In this document: in pieces, positions 8,337 through 15,900 of the stretch
How positions within the stretch are numbered: the stretch's first letter is position 1
Layout: every line of letters begins with the position of its first letter
Assembly (NCBI RefSeq): GCF_000422565.1
Contig: NZ_KE383877.1
Location: 96,517 to 160,516, forward strand
Reading direction: 5' to 3'
DNA: 64,000 bases
DNA from: Desulfovibrio aminophilus DSM 12254
GTDB taxonomy: Bacteria; Desulfobacterota; Desulfovibrionia; Desulfovibrionales; Desulfovibrionaceae
Position numbers and translations under genes: made by a program
The notes under the pieces: generated by a model
Databases searched by the model: none
Told to the model about the DNA's origin: nothing
What the model saw: only the letters and a program-made list of their open reading frames with translations

Positions 8337-8769
8337 GGACGGCCACCGTCTCGGCCCAGGCCGCGATCTCGCCGCGCTCGGGGTCGCCGTCGATCTTGAG
8401 CCCGTCGACCACCAGCACCGCGCCCAGGTCCCGGGCCCGCTCCTCGAGGGCGTCCACCGCGCCGCAGAAATGGGGGTAGCCGGAGTCGCCGCAGCCGAAC
8501 ACCGCGGTCTTCACCCCGTCCAGCCCGGCTTGGTCGAGGCCTTCATAGAGATGCACGAAGTCGTCCTGGAGTTCGATGTCCTCGTCGCCCCAGGTGGACG
8601 AGCCCAGGAGGACCAGATCCCAGCCCCGGGCCAGGCCCTCGGCCTCCACGTCGGCGGCGTTCTTCAGGGCCACGTCCGCGCCGTGTTTGCGCAGCACGTC
8701 CGCGACGTACCCGGCGGCGGTCTCGGTGTTGCCGGTGGTGGAACCGTAGACGATCAGAACCTTGCTCAT
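8329..8769 (-). CDS. Flavodoxin
   Basis: A 146-residue one-electron carrier protein that replaces ferredoxin in low-potential electron transfer. The FMN phosphate loop is at residues 9-16 (GSTTGNTE). The isoalloxazine-binding loops are visible as SSTWGDEDIELQDDF and FGCGDSGYPHFCGAVDA. Both closely resemble the classical short-chain Desulfovibrio flavodoxins, which have the same length. The start at 8769 follows AAGGAG; an ATG 15 bases earlier lacks a good site. A Fur-like palindrome about 75 bp upstream suggests induction under iron limitation. It heads an operon with two TPR genes. Confidence 0.96.
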   Translation of the reverse strand: MSKVLIVYGSTTGNTETAAGYVADVLRKHGADVALKNAADVEAEGLARGWDLVLLGSSTWGDEDIELQDDFVHLYEGLDQAGLDGVKTAVFGCGDSGYPHFCGAVDALEERARDLGAVLVVDGLKIDGDPERGEIAAWAETVAVHV

Positions 8770-8841
8770 GCGTTGCTCCTTCATTGATTTTTGGATTCCC
8801 AGGAGGGGCGGCCCGTTCCGGCCGCGTCCCGTGCACGGTTT

Positions 8842-8865
8842 GATTGATATTGAAAATCAATCTCA
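8842..8865 (-). promoter_or_regulatory. Fur-type iron box upstream of flavodoxin
   Basis: A perfect inverted repeat GATTGAT-N7-ATCAATC overlaps TGAAAATCAATCTCA, which matches the TGAAAAT-N-ATTTTCA type of Fur box with two mismatches in the right half. The site lies in a locally AT-rich stretch 73-96 bp before the flavodoxin start, a position suited to promoter repression. Confidence 0.7.
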
Positions 8866-8959
8866 AAAACAAGGGAAAAATGAACGTTCCGGCAAGAAAG
8901 GCGGCAACAATGCGAAATTCATGTGAATCAACAACATCGGCTTGGGCCTCCGCCCCGTC

Positions 8960-9095
8960 CCGAAAAAGCTGAAAGGCGAGAGTCTCTTTGGTTTTCCGTA
9001 GACCGCCGAAGGCGGCCCCTTCGGGGGTTCACGGAAAGGCGGGGAGGCGCGAGCATCTTCGCCTCTCCGTAACCGGGCGAAGCCCGCTTTACAGG
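8960..9095. repeat. Hairpin repeat block, family A (two cores)
   Basis: Two GAAAGGCG-type cores are separated by CCGCCGAAGGCGG and CCCCTTCGGGGG stems and followed by a CGGGCGAAGCCCG stem. The block fills the gap between the divergent flavodoxin and queH genes. Confidence 0.85.
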
Positions 9096-9122
9096 GGGGC
9101 GAGATTCTGGAACAGGAAACGG

Positions 9123-9665
9123 ATGCGGATATTGCTGCACGTGTGCTGCGGGCCGTGCTCAATCACGGTGGCGCGGACATTGCTGGACGAGGGCCACGAA
9201 CTGGAGGGACTGTTCTTCAACCCGAACATCCACCCGTTGGGCGAATACGCCAAACGGCGGGATGGGGCCCTGGAGGTGGCGGAACGCCTGGGCTTTCCAC
9301 TGCGGGTGTTGGACGCGGAGTATGATCCGAAGGTGTTTTTCCGGGCCGTGACGGGCCGGGAGGACGACCGGCGCTGCGGGGAGTGCTACCGCATCCGGCT
9401 GACGCGGGCGGCGGAACTGGCGCGCGAGGGCGGCTTCGAGGCCTTCACGACCACGCTGCTCTACAGCAAGTATCAGAAGCACGAGGACATCGCGGCCCTG
9501 GGCCAGGGACTGGCCGCCGACGGAACCGGGTTCCTGTACCGCGACTTCCGCTCGGGCTGGAAGGACGGCATCCGGATTTCCAAGGAATGGGACATCTACC
9601 GGCAGCAGTGGTGCGGCTGCCTCTACAGCGAAAACGAGCGCTACCGGGCGCTGCTGAAGACCTAG
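9123..9665 (+). CDS. queH: Epoxyqueuosine reductase QueH
   Basis: This 180-residue protein belongs to the QueH (former DUF208) family, an iron-sulfur enzyme that performs the last step of queuosine tRNA modification, replacing the cobalamin-dependent QueG. The N-terminus has the signature LLHVCCGPCS (Cys8, Cys9, Cys12). Further cysteines occur in RRCGECYRIR and QQWCGCLYS, matching the family's metal-binding set. FNPNIHP and the YSKYQKHE motif are also characteristic. The ATG at 9123 follows AGGAAACGG. A membrane protein gene starts 9 bp downstream, so the two are probably co-transcribed with hemW. Confidence 0.93.
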   Translation: MRILLHVCCGPCSITVARTLLDEGHELEGLFFNPNIHPLGEYAKRRDGALEVAERLGFPLRVLDAEYDPKVFFRAVTGREDDRRCGECYRIRLTRAAELAREGGFEAFTTTLLYSKYQKHEDIAALGQGLAADGTGFLYRDFRSGWKDGIRISKEWDIYRQQWCGCLYSENERYRALLKT

Positions 9666-9674
9666 GAGCGGGAC

Positions 9675-10220
9675 ATGGCCAAGTTTTCGGACCAGGTGGT
9701 GGACTTCATGCAGCACCGGGGCGTGATCCTCGGCAGCTACGTGCTCTTCTCGGCGGTCAAGACGGCCCTGGTCTGGCTGGACCCGGCCCAGCCCGAGGAC
9801 GCCCGCATGGGCGCGGCCATGGGCCTGCTGGTCTACGCCGTGGTGGCCCTCTACGCCTGGCGGCGCAACACCCTGGCGATCTGGGTCATGACCGCCTGCC
9901 TCATGTTCACGGGCTTGAGCTCGCTGTTCAACTCCCTGGTCCTGTCCCTGACCAACCCCCTGGAGACCATGGGCCTGAACGCCCTGAACCTGATCCTGGG
10001 GGCCTACTTCACCATCAGCGGGGTGGTCATCTTCCGCACCCGCGGGATCAAGATCGTCTCCATCCAGGCGGTCGCCGAAGAACCGGAGACGGACGCCAAG
10101 CCTTCCTCTCCCCTGGCCCCGCCGCCGACTTCGTCGGTCACCAGAAAGGCGGAAGAGGGTCCGTCTTCATCGGTCAGCGGAAAGGCGGAAGAGGGTCCGG
10201 CGGAGAAGAAGGAAGAATAG
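9675..10220 (+). CDS. Small membrane protein with repeat-derived C-terminal tail
   Basis: A 181-residue protein with about four predicted transmembrane helices (roughly 18-35, 47-63, 66-90 and 100-122) and a hydrophilic tail (about 130-181). I recognise no family. The tail contains two copies of a 12-residue unit, TSSVTRKAEEGP / SSSVSGKAEEGP. It is encoded by two 36-bp DNA units whose core (AGAAAGGCGGAAGAGGGTCCG) matches the arm of the intergenic family A repeats, so an intergenic repeat seems to have become coding sequence. It lies between queH and hemW in a tight plus-strand run. Confidence 0.75.
   Translation: MAKFSDQVVDFMQHRGVILGSYVLFSAVKTALVWLDPAQPEDARMGAAMGLLVYAVVALYAWRRNTLAIWVMTACLMFTGLSSLFNSLVLSLTNPLETMGLNALNLILGAYFTISGVVIFRTRGIKIVSIQAVAEEPETDAKPSSPLAPPPTSSVTRKAEEGPSSSVSGKAEEGPAEKKEE
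10128..10199 (+). repeat. Two 36-bp tandem units of family A repeat inside a CDS
   Basis: Units at 10128-10163 and 10164-10199 differ at only a few bases. Each contains CGGTCA followed by a (G)AAAGGCGGAAGAGGGTCC segment, the sequence type found in the intergenic hairpin repeats. The 36-base length keeps the reading frame. Confidence 0.8.
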
Positions 10221-10230
10221 GAGCGGGCGG

Positions 10231-11439
10231 ATGCCCCGGCTGTTCGGAGAGGAGTTGCCCGTGGAGGGGCCCAAGCGGGAGCCCGCCGCGCCCGAGGGAG
10301 GCCCGGACAAGGCCATCCTGCTCTACGTCCACGTGCCTTTCTGCCGCCGCAAGTGCCACTACTGCGCCTTCCACTCCCAGAGCTTCAACCAGGTCACCTT
10401 CGCCTGGTACCTGAAGATCCTCCTGGCCGAGATCGAACTCTGGGGCAAACGGCTTTCCCGGCCGCGCGTGGAGACGCTCTTCTTCGGCGGCGGCACCCCG
10501 AGCCTGTTCCCGCTGAACGATCTGGCCCGGGTCATGGACGCCCTGCGGGCCAGCTTCCGCCTGGACGACGGCCTGGAGGCCACCCTGGAGGCCAACCCGG
10601 ACTCGGCCTGCGACGTGTCCTTCTTCCGCGCCCTGCTCTCCATCGGCTTCAACCGCCTGAGCCTGGGCGTGCAGAGCCTGGACGACCCGGACCTGATCCT
10701 GCTCGGCAGGCCGCATTCCGCGCGCCAGGCCGTGGACACCTTCGCCCTGGCCCGCCAGGCCGGGTTCGGCAACATCAGCCTGGACCTCATCTCCGGCCTG
10801 CCCGGCCAGAGGCAGCGCGACTGGCTGCGCCAGCTGGAGGGCGCGGTGAGGCTGCGGCCCGAGCACCTGTCCTGCTACGGCCTGACCGTGGAGCCGGGCA
10901 CGCCCCTGGAGCGTTCGCTGGACCTGGGGGAATACGCCCTGCCCTCGGAAAAGGAGCAGGGCCAGATGTACGTCTACGGCGCGGAGTACCTGGAGTCCCA
11001 GGGCTACCTCCAGTACGAGGTCTCCAACTTCGCGCGCATGGGCTTCGCCTGCCGCCACAACCTGGGCTACTGGCAGGGCCGCGACTACCTCGGCCTGGGC
11101 CCCTCGGCCGTGTCCACCCTGGGGCGGCGGCGGTTCACCAACCCGCGCTACATGGACGCCTACGACGCGGCCGTGCGCGGCGGGTTCGCGGGCCTGGACT
11201 TCGAGGAGCTGGACGACGCCGCCCGGCTGCGCGAGATGGTCATGCTCTCCCTGCGCACCACCGAGGGCCTGGACCTGGTCCGCTACCGCAAGCTCTCGGG
11301 CCGCGACCTGCTCAAGGACGAGGCCAGGCTCATGCAGGGCCTGCGCCAGAACGACCTCGTGCGGATCAAGAAGGGCCGCCTCTCCCTGACCAAGACCGGC
11401 ATGCTCGTCTCCAACTCCATCATCAGCCGCCTCATCTGA
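10231..11439 (+). CDS. hemW: Radical SAM protein HemW (coproporphyrinogen III oxidase-like)
   Basis: This 402-residue protein has the radical SAM cluster motif CxxxCxxC at Cys38, Cys42 and Cys45 (HVPFCRRKCHYCAFHS). The HemW/HemN family signatures follow: FFGGGTPSL, EANPDS, FNRLSLGVQSLDD, and a C-terminal HemN domain with YEVSNFA and CRHNLGYWQG. HemW is thought to bind haem and insert it into target proteins, rather than to oxidise coproporphyrinogen. Haem handling suits a cytochrome-rich sulfate reducer. It starts 10 bp after the preceding gene, and a hairpin repeat begins 3 bp after its stop. Confidence 0.93.
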   Translation: MPRLFGEELPVEGPKREPAAPEGGPDKAILLYVHVPFCRRKCHYCAFHSQSFNQVTFAWYLKILLAEIELWGKRLSRPRVETLFFGGGTPSLFPLNDLARVMDALRASFRLDDGLEATLEANPDSACDVSFFRALLSIGFNRLSLGVQSLDDPDLILLGRPHSARQAVDTFALARQAGFGNISLDLISGLPGQRQRDWLRQLEGAVRLRPEHLSCYGLTVEPGTPLERSLDLGEYALPSEKEQGQMYVYGAEYLESQGYLQYEVSNFARMGFACRHNLGYWQGRDYLGLGPSAVSTLGRRRFTNPRYMDAYDAAVRGGFAGLDFEELDDAARLREMVMLSLRTTEGLDLVRYRKLSGRDLLKDEARLMQGLRQNDLVRIKKGRLSLTKTGMLVSNSIISRLI

Positions 11440-11441
11440 CC

Positions 11442-11520
11442 CCCTTCGGGGGGGCTTCGCCCCTCTTCAGAAAGGCGGAAAGACGGGAGCCTCCCAGCCT
11501 TTCTATGAACCGGCGAAGCC
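11442..11520. repeat. Hairpin repeat, family A (well-preserved copy)
   Basis: The order is CCCCTTCGGGG and GGGGCTTCGCCCC stems, TTCA, core GAAAGGCGGAAAGACGGGAG-CCTCCCA-GCCTTTC, TATGAA, then CCGGCGAAGCCGG. The core has an outer stem GAAAGGC/GCCTTTC and an inner stem GGGAG/CTCCC, so it can form a cruciform or RNA hairpin on either strand. Confidence 0.9.
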
Positions 11521-11522
11521 GG

Positions 11523-12287
11523 TCAGTCCCAGGTGATACGGTGCTTGACGAATATGGAATCCGCGAGACCGTCCGTGAAGGTGATGATGATGGTGCGGTA
11601 GATAAGCTGCCCCTTCCGCACGTATTTTTCGGGGTACCCCCTGGCCAAAACCTCTTCCCTGGAAAGGAAGACCTTACACGTCGCCCCGTACCGCAAGGAG
11701 TCTGGCTCCTCATGATGCGGCCAGCCGAGGACGGCCTTGACCTCGCCCTTGGTCAGCCCCAGACGAAGGCCGCTTTTCGTGGCCACCGCCGAACTCAAGC
11801 CGAGAGAGGGATGCAGCTTCCCGGCAAGGGGAAGCCCCTTGGCATCGCGCCTCAACTCAATCTGAAAAAGACGGCCACAGCCCTTCGGGCTTTTCTCCAC
11901 CCGAGCCAGCAGCACCGTCGCATCACCCTGCCGACTGGACACATAACCGAACAGGGGAACCGTGGGATATGCGTCCGCCAGCGCGTCGACGCGACCCAAC
12001 AACTCGAACAACCGTTCCGGGCCGTCCTGATCCACGGTCAGGGTTCCGGTCATATCCAAGCCGACGTGCTCAAAAACAACGTGAGCCGGGTCCATTGCCT
12101 TGTCGAACGCAGCCTTTCCCACATCCGAGGGCAAAGACTGAGACGGCCGATCGCTCCACCGGTTCCAGGAGTATGAACCGTTGTCCAGTTCTATCTCGTA
12201 AGCCAAGGCGATGGACGAGAGCGACACGGTAAGCGCCGACATGATTCCAAGTACAGCGTTAGTGAATCCCTTTCTATTCCGAAACAT
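11523..12287 (-). CDS. Secreted putative immunity protein, copy A
   Basis: This 254-residue protein begins with a signal peptide (basic start, then AVLGIMSALTVSLSSIALA, cleavage near residue 29), so it is probably periplasmic. It shares with copies B and C a middle LTVDQD...LFELLGR...YGYVSSRQGD segment and a strongly conserved SSAVATKSGLRLGLTKGEVKAVLGWP segment. The latter resembles the G-x-T-x-x-x-V-x-x-x-L-G-x-P pattern of BamE/SmpA-like folds. Its ATG overlaps the stop of the upstream broken Tlde1-like effector by 14 bp, the coupling expected for an effector/immunity pair. The immunity role is inferred from position, export and paralogy. Confidence 0.65.
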   Translation of the reverse strand: MFRNRKGFTNAVLGIMSALTVSLSSIALAYEIELDNGSYSWNRWSDRPSQSLPSDVGKAAFDKAMDPAHVVFEHVGLDMTGTLTVDQDGPERLFELLGRVDALADAYPTVPLFGYVSSRQGDATVLLARVEKSPKGCGRLFQIELRRDAKGLPLAGKLHPSLGLSSAVATKSGLRLGLTKGEVKAVLGWPHHEEPDSLRYGATCKVFLSREEVLARGYPEKYVRKGQLIYRTIIITFTDGLADSIFVKHRITWD

Positions 12288-13113
12288 GGATCACCTTGTC
12301 CTTATACTTTTTCAACATGCTCCGCGTGGGATAGTTCAGAATGATACAGCCTTCAGACGCGTCGCTCTCAGCGTTATCGCCGTGGACAAGGAATGATCGC
12401 GGTTTGCGTCCCATGCTGTTGACCCTTGCTTCGGTTTCGGTATCAGGCTCCAGTTTGAAAATGGGGCGCGCAAGATCCGGCCGGTAGTTCTCGTCGGTGA
12501 TCTCCACGACTCTCCAGTTCCCGCGTGGAATGGGGCCGACGTTCTCCTCGCCCTCACGGCCCGGGTTGTTTCGTCCCGCGTCCTTTTCCCCGGGCGTGCC
12601 CTTGCCGGAGTAGCCGTTGCCCAGAACGTTCCCGTCCTGGTCGGTCAGCGTCCCCTTGCTCTGGCTCCAGATCAGGTAGGGGCCTTTCGAGGGCGGGGGC
12701 GGAGGCGGCAAAAACACCTTGCCACGGCTTTGGGCCTGCTCCCCGCCGGTTCCTCCTGGAAAGACATTCCTCTCATTCGGCCAGTCGGGCAGCTCCAGCG
12801 TGTTCTCCAGCCGCGCCTTTCCCCGGCCGGCCTCGCCCGGTGCCACGAAGGCGGGAAGGACGGAGAACATTTGGACTGCCCGTAGACCGGCGAAGCCGGA
12901 CGAAGGGGGGCGGCAGGCTTCCGCCCCGGGGTTTTTCCTCCTTGGGCTTCTCGCTCCAGGCCCCTTCTCCGGGTCCGGCGTAGCGGCCCAGCTCGTCATA
13001 GGGCTGCTGGTCGCCGTGGGAGTTGGGCTTGGTGTGCCCGCCCAGGCCTCCCGCCACCAAGGACATCCGCCGCTTGGGCGGAGCCCAGTCCGGCTCTTTC
13101 GCCACCACCCACC
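12274..13113 (-). pseudogene. Broken Tlde1-like (DUF2778) effector copy
   Basis: The C-terminal domain (12274 to about 12720) is intact. It reads YLIWSQSKGTLTDQDGN, GYSGKG, GRNNPG, GPIPRGNW and FLVHGDNAESDASEGCI, the last being the H...S-x-G-C catalytic pattern of Tlde1/DUF2778 L,D-transpeptidase-like effectors. The N-terminal part (about 12905-13113), nearly identical to the complete copy at 14747-15793, is in another frame. It ends at a family A hairpin near 12893 and its 5' end is cut off at another at 13111. An in-frame ATG at 12999 could still express a 241-residue product, so this may act as an orphan toxin cassette. Copy A of the immunity gene follows. Confidence 0.7.
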
Positions 13114-13180
13114 CGGCTTCGCCGGGCTATAGAAAGGCGAAGAGCCTCCCAGCCTTTCTATGAACCGGCGAAGCCGGTCA
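13111..13180. repeat. Hairpin repeat, family A
   Basis: CCCGGCTTCGCCGGG stem, core GAAAGGCGAAGAGCCTCCCAGCCTTTC and CCGGCGAAGCCGG stem. It marks the exact point where homology between the broken and complete effector genes ends. Confidence 0.88.
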
Positions 13181-13936
13181 GTCCCAGGTGATGCGGTGTT
13201 GGAGGGTGATGGAGTCCACGCGGCCGTCCGTGAAGGTGATCCAGATGAAGCGGTAGGTGGATTGGCCCATCCGCACGTACTTTTCCGGGAAACCGCGGGC
13301 CAGGACCTCCTCCCGGGAAAAGGACACCGCCCGGGCGGCCCCGTAGCGCAGGACGTTCTCCTCCTCTTCCTGGGGCCAACCCAGGACGGCCTTGACCTGG
13401 TCCTTGGCCAGCCCCAGGCGCAGGCCGCTTTTCGTGGCCACGGCCGCGCTCAGGCCCGGGGTGGGTCGCATCGCGGCGGGTCGGGGAAAATCTCCGGGGT
13501 TCCGGCGCAGTTCCAGGTGGAAGACCCGTTCGCATGGGCCGGGGCAGTCGTCCACCAGGACGATGAGCCTGGTCGTATCGCCCGGCACGCTGGAGACGTA
13601 GCCGTACTGGTCGACGATTTCGCGGGGCATGTGGACCTTGGGGGCCTCGCCCAGGACCGCGAAGACCCGGGCCCTGTCGGCCTGGTCCGGGATCAGGCGC
13701 TGGTCCCCAGCCGGGCCCAGGTGATCGAGCGTCACCTGGGCCCAGTCCATGATCCGATCGAAGGCGGCCTGGCCCTCTTCCGGGGACAGGGGCTGGGAGG
13801 TACGCCCTCCACCACGAATCCAGACGTACCCGCCGTCGCCCAGCCAGATGTACCCGGCATCCGCCCGCGACGCGGACACGAGCAGCAGCGCCACGGCCAA
13901 GGCCAGGACGACCCGGAACAGTTCAGCGCGCGACAT
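13178..13936 (-). CDS. Secreted putative immunity protein, copy B
   Basis: This 252-residue paralogue of copies A and C starts with a clear signal peptide (MSRAELFRVVLALAVALLLVSASRADA), so it should be exported to the periplasm. It shares YGYVSSVPGD, the SAAVATKSGLRLGLAKDQVKAVLGWP block and a C-terminal LARGFPEKYVRMGQ-S-YR-FIWITFTDGRVDSI-HRITWD that is almost identical to copy A. The ATG at 13936 follows AAGGAATTCC. It lies 54 bp downstream of copy C, separated by a hairpin repeat, and has no effector directly upstream. It is therefore best read as an extra immunity gene protecting against other variants; that is inference. Confidence 0.65.
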   Translation of the reverse strand: MSRAELFRVVLALAVALLLVSASRADAGYIWLGDGGYVWIRGGGRTSQPLSPEEGQAAFDRIMDWAQVTLDHLGPAGDQRLIPDQADRARVFAVLGEAPKVHMPREIVDQYGYVSSVPGDTTRLIVLVDDCPGPCERVFHLELRRNPGDFPRPAAMRPTPGLSAAVATKSGLRLGLAKDQVKAVLGWPQEEEENVLRYGAARAVSFSREEVLARGFPEKYVRMGQSTYRFIWITFTDGRVDSITLQHRITWD

Positions 13937-13941
13937 GGAGG

Positions 13942-13993
13942 AATTCCTTCCCGGCCTTTCCATGACCCCCCGAAGGGGGGCGAAGCCGGTCAT
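13942..13993. repeat. Hairpin repeat, family A (short)
   Basis: GGCCTTTCCATGA followed by a CCCCCCGAAGGGGGG stem and a GGCGAAGCC stem lies between immunity copies B and C. Confidence 0.8.
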
Positions 13994-14865
13994 TCGATGT
14001 TCACGGTGTGAAGCACGTAAAAGGAGACGACCCGGCCCTGGGCGAAGTGGAACCGGATTTTCCGGCTGCATATGGCCGCGCGGCGCGCCGTTTCCGCGTC
14101 GTAACCCCGACCTCGGGCCTCTTGCGGCGACAGTGAACGCACATCGTACGCATTGTAGCCCAACATGTTCTCGTCCTCGCCATGCGGCCAGCCCAGGATG
14201 GCCTTGACCTCGTCCTTGGTCAGGCCCAGGCGCAGGCCGCTTTTGGTGGCCACGGCCGCGCTCAGGCCCGGGGTGGGTTGCAGGCCCTTGGCTTCGGGGA
14301 TCATGCGCGGGTCAGCGAACACGTCCAATTCGTAGATGCGCCAGGGTACGCCCGGCATGTCGTCCAACCGGGCCGTGAGCACGGTGTGGTCCCCGGGACG
14401 GCTGGAGACGTAGCCGTAGATGGGCACCTCGACCCCGGGCTCGTGCAGGCGCTTCGCCCGGCCCAGGACCGCGAAGAGGCGGTCCCGCACGTCCCGATCC
14501 ACAGTCAGACTCTGGTTCCCGTCCGGCCCCAGGCCGGTGAAGACGAGATGGGCCGGGTCGTTGATCCGCGCGATGGACTCCTTGGCCCGCTCCGGGGATA
14601 GTTTGACCGGGGGCTGATCGCCGCACGTATTGCAATAATAATCGCCATTGAGCAGGAATATTCCGACTCCTTCACATTCCGAAGCCGAAGATGCCGGGGC
14701 GGCGCACAACGCCGCGAACAGCGCCACGCACAGCGCGAGACGGATGCTAACGCCGCGGAAGAATGCGAAGGATGCTGTCCTTTCGCTTCCGCAGGGAATC
14801 GCGCGTCGCCCAGTCCAGAATGATGCAGCCTTGCGAGGACTCTCTCCCATCTCTCCGTGCTCCAT
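13990..14865 (-). CDS. Secreted putative immunity protein, copy C
   Basis: Partner of the complete effector, this protein shares with copies A and B the LTVDRDVRDRLFAVLGR, YGYVSSRPGD and SAAVATKSGLRLGLTKDEVKAILGWP blocks. A hydrophobic signal segment (VSIRLALCVALFAALCAAPASS) follows a long N-region of about 38 residues if translation starts at the ATG at 14865. No better in-frame start codon lies between that ATG and the signal segment, so the start is uncertain. The gene overlaps the 3' end of the effector by up to 119 bp. Cysteines occur just after the signal peptide (CEG, YCNTC), so a disulfide is possible in the periplasm. Confidence 0.6.
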   Translation of the reverse strand: MEHGEMGESPRKAASFWTGRRAIPCGSERTASFAFFRGVSIRLALCVALFAALCAAPASSASECEGVGIFLLNGDYYCNTCGDQPPVKLSPERAKESIARINDPAHLVFTGLGPDGNQSLTVDRDVRDRLFAVLGRAKRLHEPGVEVPIYGYVSSRPGDHTVLTARLDDMPGVPWRIYELDVFADPRMIPEAKGLQPTPGLSAAVATKSGLRLGLTKDEVKAILGWPHGEDENMLGYNAYDVRSLSPQEARGRGYDAETARRAAICSRKIRFHFAQGRVVSFYVLHTVNIE

Positions 14866-15793
14866 GAATAAGAAATGAAAACGGTTTACGGTGCAACGCC
14901 TCGGCCCTGCGTCTGGTTTCCTCGTCGGCGGGGACGAGACGAAACACCGGCGCGGCCAGATGTCTCTCTCGCGCCTCCTTATCGTTCAGCAGCACCATCC
15001 GCCAGTTCCCGCCGGGAGCTGGGCCCTGGTCGGGCACCCCTTCGCAATCCGGGTTGTTCGTGCACTGCCCTTGCCCCGCATGACCCTTCGCCAGCACCCG
15101 GCCGTCCTCCTCCATCAGGGCGCCCTGGTCCTGAATCCAGAGAATGCAGGGTTTTCCTTTGATGGGGGGAGGGAGCTTCCTCACATCCTCATCCTGCTCC
15201 CCGTCCGTGCCGGGCTCTTGCCGCGTCTGGTTTCCCCCGGTCAGGACGCCCGCGCCTCCAGGAAAGACATTCCCCTCATTCGGCCAATCCGGCAATTCGA
15301 GCCCGCTCGGCCAGTCGGGCAATTCCGGCAATGGCTCACGTTGCGTCGAGGCCATCGGTTGCCTGTGATCCAAGCCTTGATTTGCCGGTCTGTATGCCCT
15401 CCGTTTGTCCAGCACATCCCCGCCCGAGTGACCGGCCAGGAAGTCGTCGCCGTCCCGGCCCAAGAGGGTGGTCAACAGGCTTCCGCCCCGGGTCTTTTCC
15501 TCCTTGGGCTTCTCGCTCCAGGCCCCTTCTCCGGGCCCGGCGTAACGGCCCAGTTCGTCATAGGGCTGCTGGTCGCCGTGGGAGTTGGGCTTGGTGTGCC
15601 CGGCCAGGCCTCCCGCCACCAAGGACATCCGTTGCTTGGGCGGAGCCCAGCCCGGCTCTTTCGCCACCACCCACCAGTCAGGCCCGCCCTTGGATTTTCT
15701 GCGTTCGTCGATCTGCTGGTACGACTCCAGCGGGTCGAACTCCCCGCGTTCCGTCTGAATCCACAATTTTCGCCCTTCCCGGTCCCGCAACAT
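14747..15793 (-). CDS. Tlde1-like (DUF2778) putative peptidoglycan-targeting effector
   Basis: This 348-residue protein has an N-terminal half (1-190) of unknown type with LWIQTERGEFDPLESYQQ, DELGRYAGPGEGAW and repeated ELPDWP motifs. Its C-terminal domain (about 215-348) matches Tlde1/DUF2778: ILWIQDQGALMEEDGR, CTNNPDCEG, GPAPGGNW and FSFLIHGARRDGRESSQGCI, with the catalytic-type His and Cys. Tlde1 of Salmonella is a type VI effector that cuts or exchanges peptidoglycan cross-links in the periplasm, neutralised by an exported immunity protein. That fits the secreted protein encoded directly downstream. The ATG at 15793 follows AGGAGGAG. No secretion genes are in view, and the delivery route is unknown. 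Upstream lies the conserved block shared with two phage loci. Confidence 0.72.
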   Translation of the reverse strand: MLRDREGRKLWIQTERGEFDPLESYQQIDERRKSKGGPDWWVVAKEPGWAPPKQRMSLVAGGLAGHTKPNSHGDQQPYDELGRYAGPGEGAWSEKPKEEKTRGGSLLTTLLGRDGDDFLAGHSGGDVLDKRRAYRPANQGLDHRQPMASTQREPLPELPDWPSGLELPDWPNEGNVFPGGAGVLTGGNQTRQEPGTDGEQDEDVRKLPPPIKGKPCILWIQDQGALMEEDGRVLAKGHAGQGQCTNNPDCEGVPDQGPAPGGNWRMVLLNDKEARERHLAAPVFRLVPADEETRRRAEALHRKPFSFLIHGARRDGRESSQGCIILDWATRDSLRKRKDSILRILPRR

Positions 15794-15821
15794 AAAACTC
15801 CTCCTATAGGTTTTCAACGAA

Positions 15822-15900
15822 CCATAAGGGGCGTTTTCGGGCCGGGGAAAGAATGACAGCCAATATGCGGCTCATTGCAGCGGATTCGCATCTTGACGGG
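15822..15900 (-). promoter_or_regulatory. Conserved upstream block, copy C (effector gene)
   Basis: On the minus strand this block reads GTCAAGATGC, then AATCCGCTGCAATGAGCCGC, AT, a variable part and a CCCGAAAACGCCCCTTATGG end. It aligns along its length with blocks at 37946-38024 and 45715-45793 upstream of phage-like genes. TATGGT near the end could be a -10 element, but no good -35 element is visible, so an activator-dependent promoter is possible. Confidence 0.55.
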
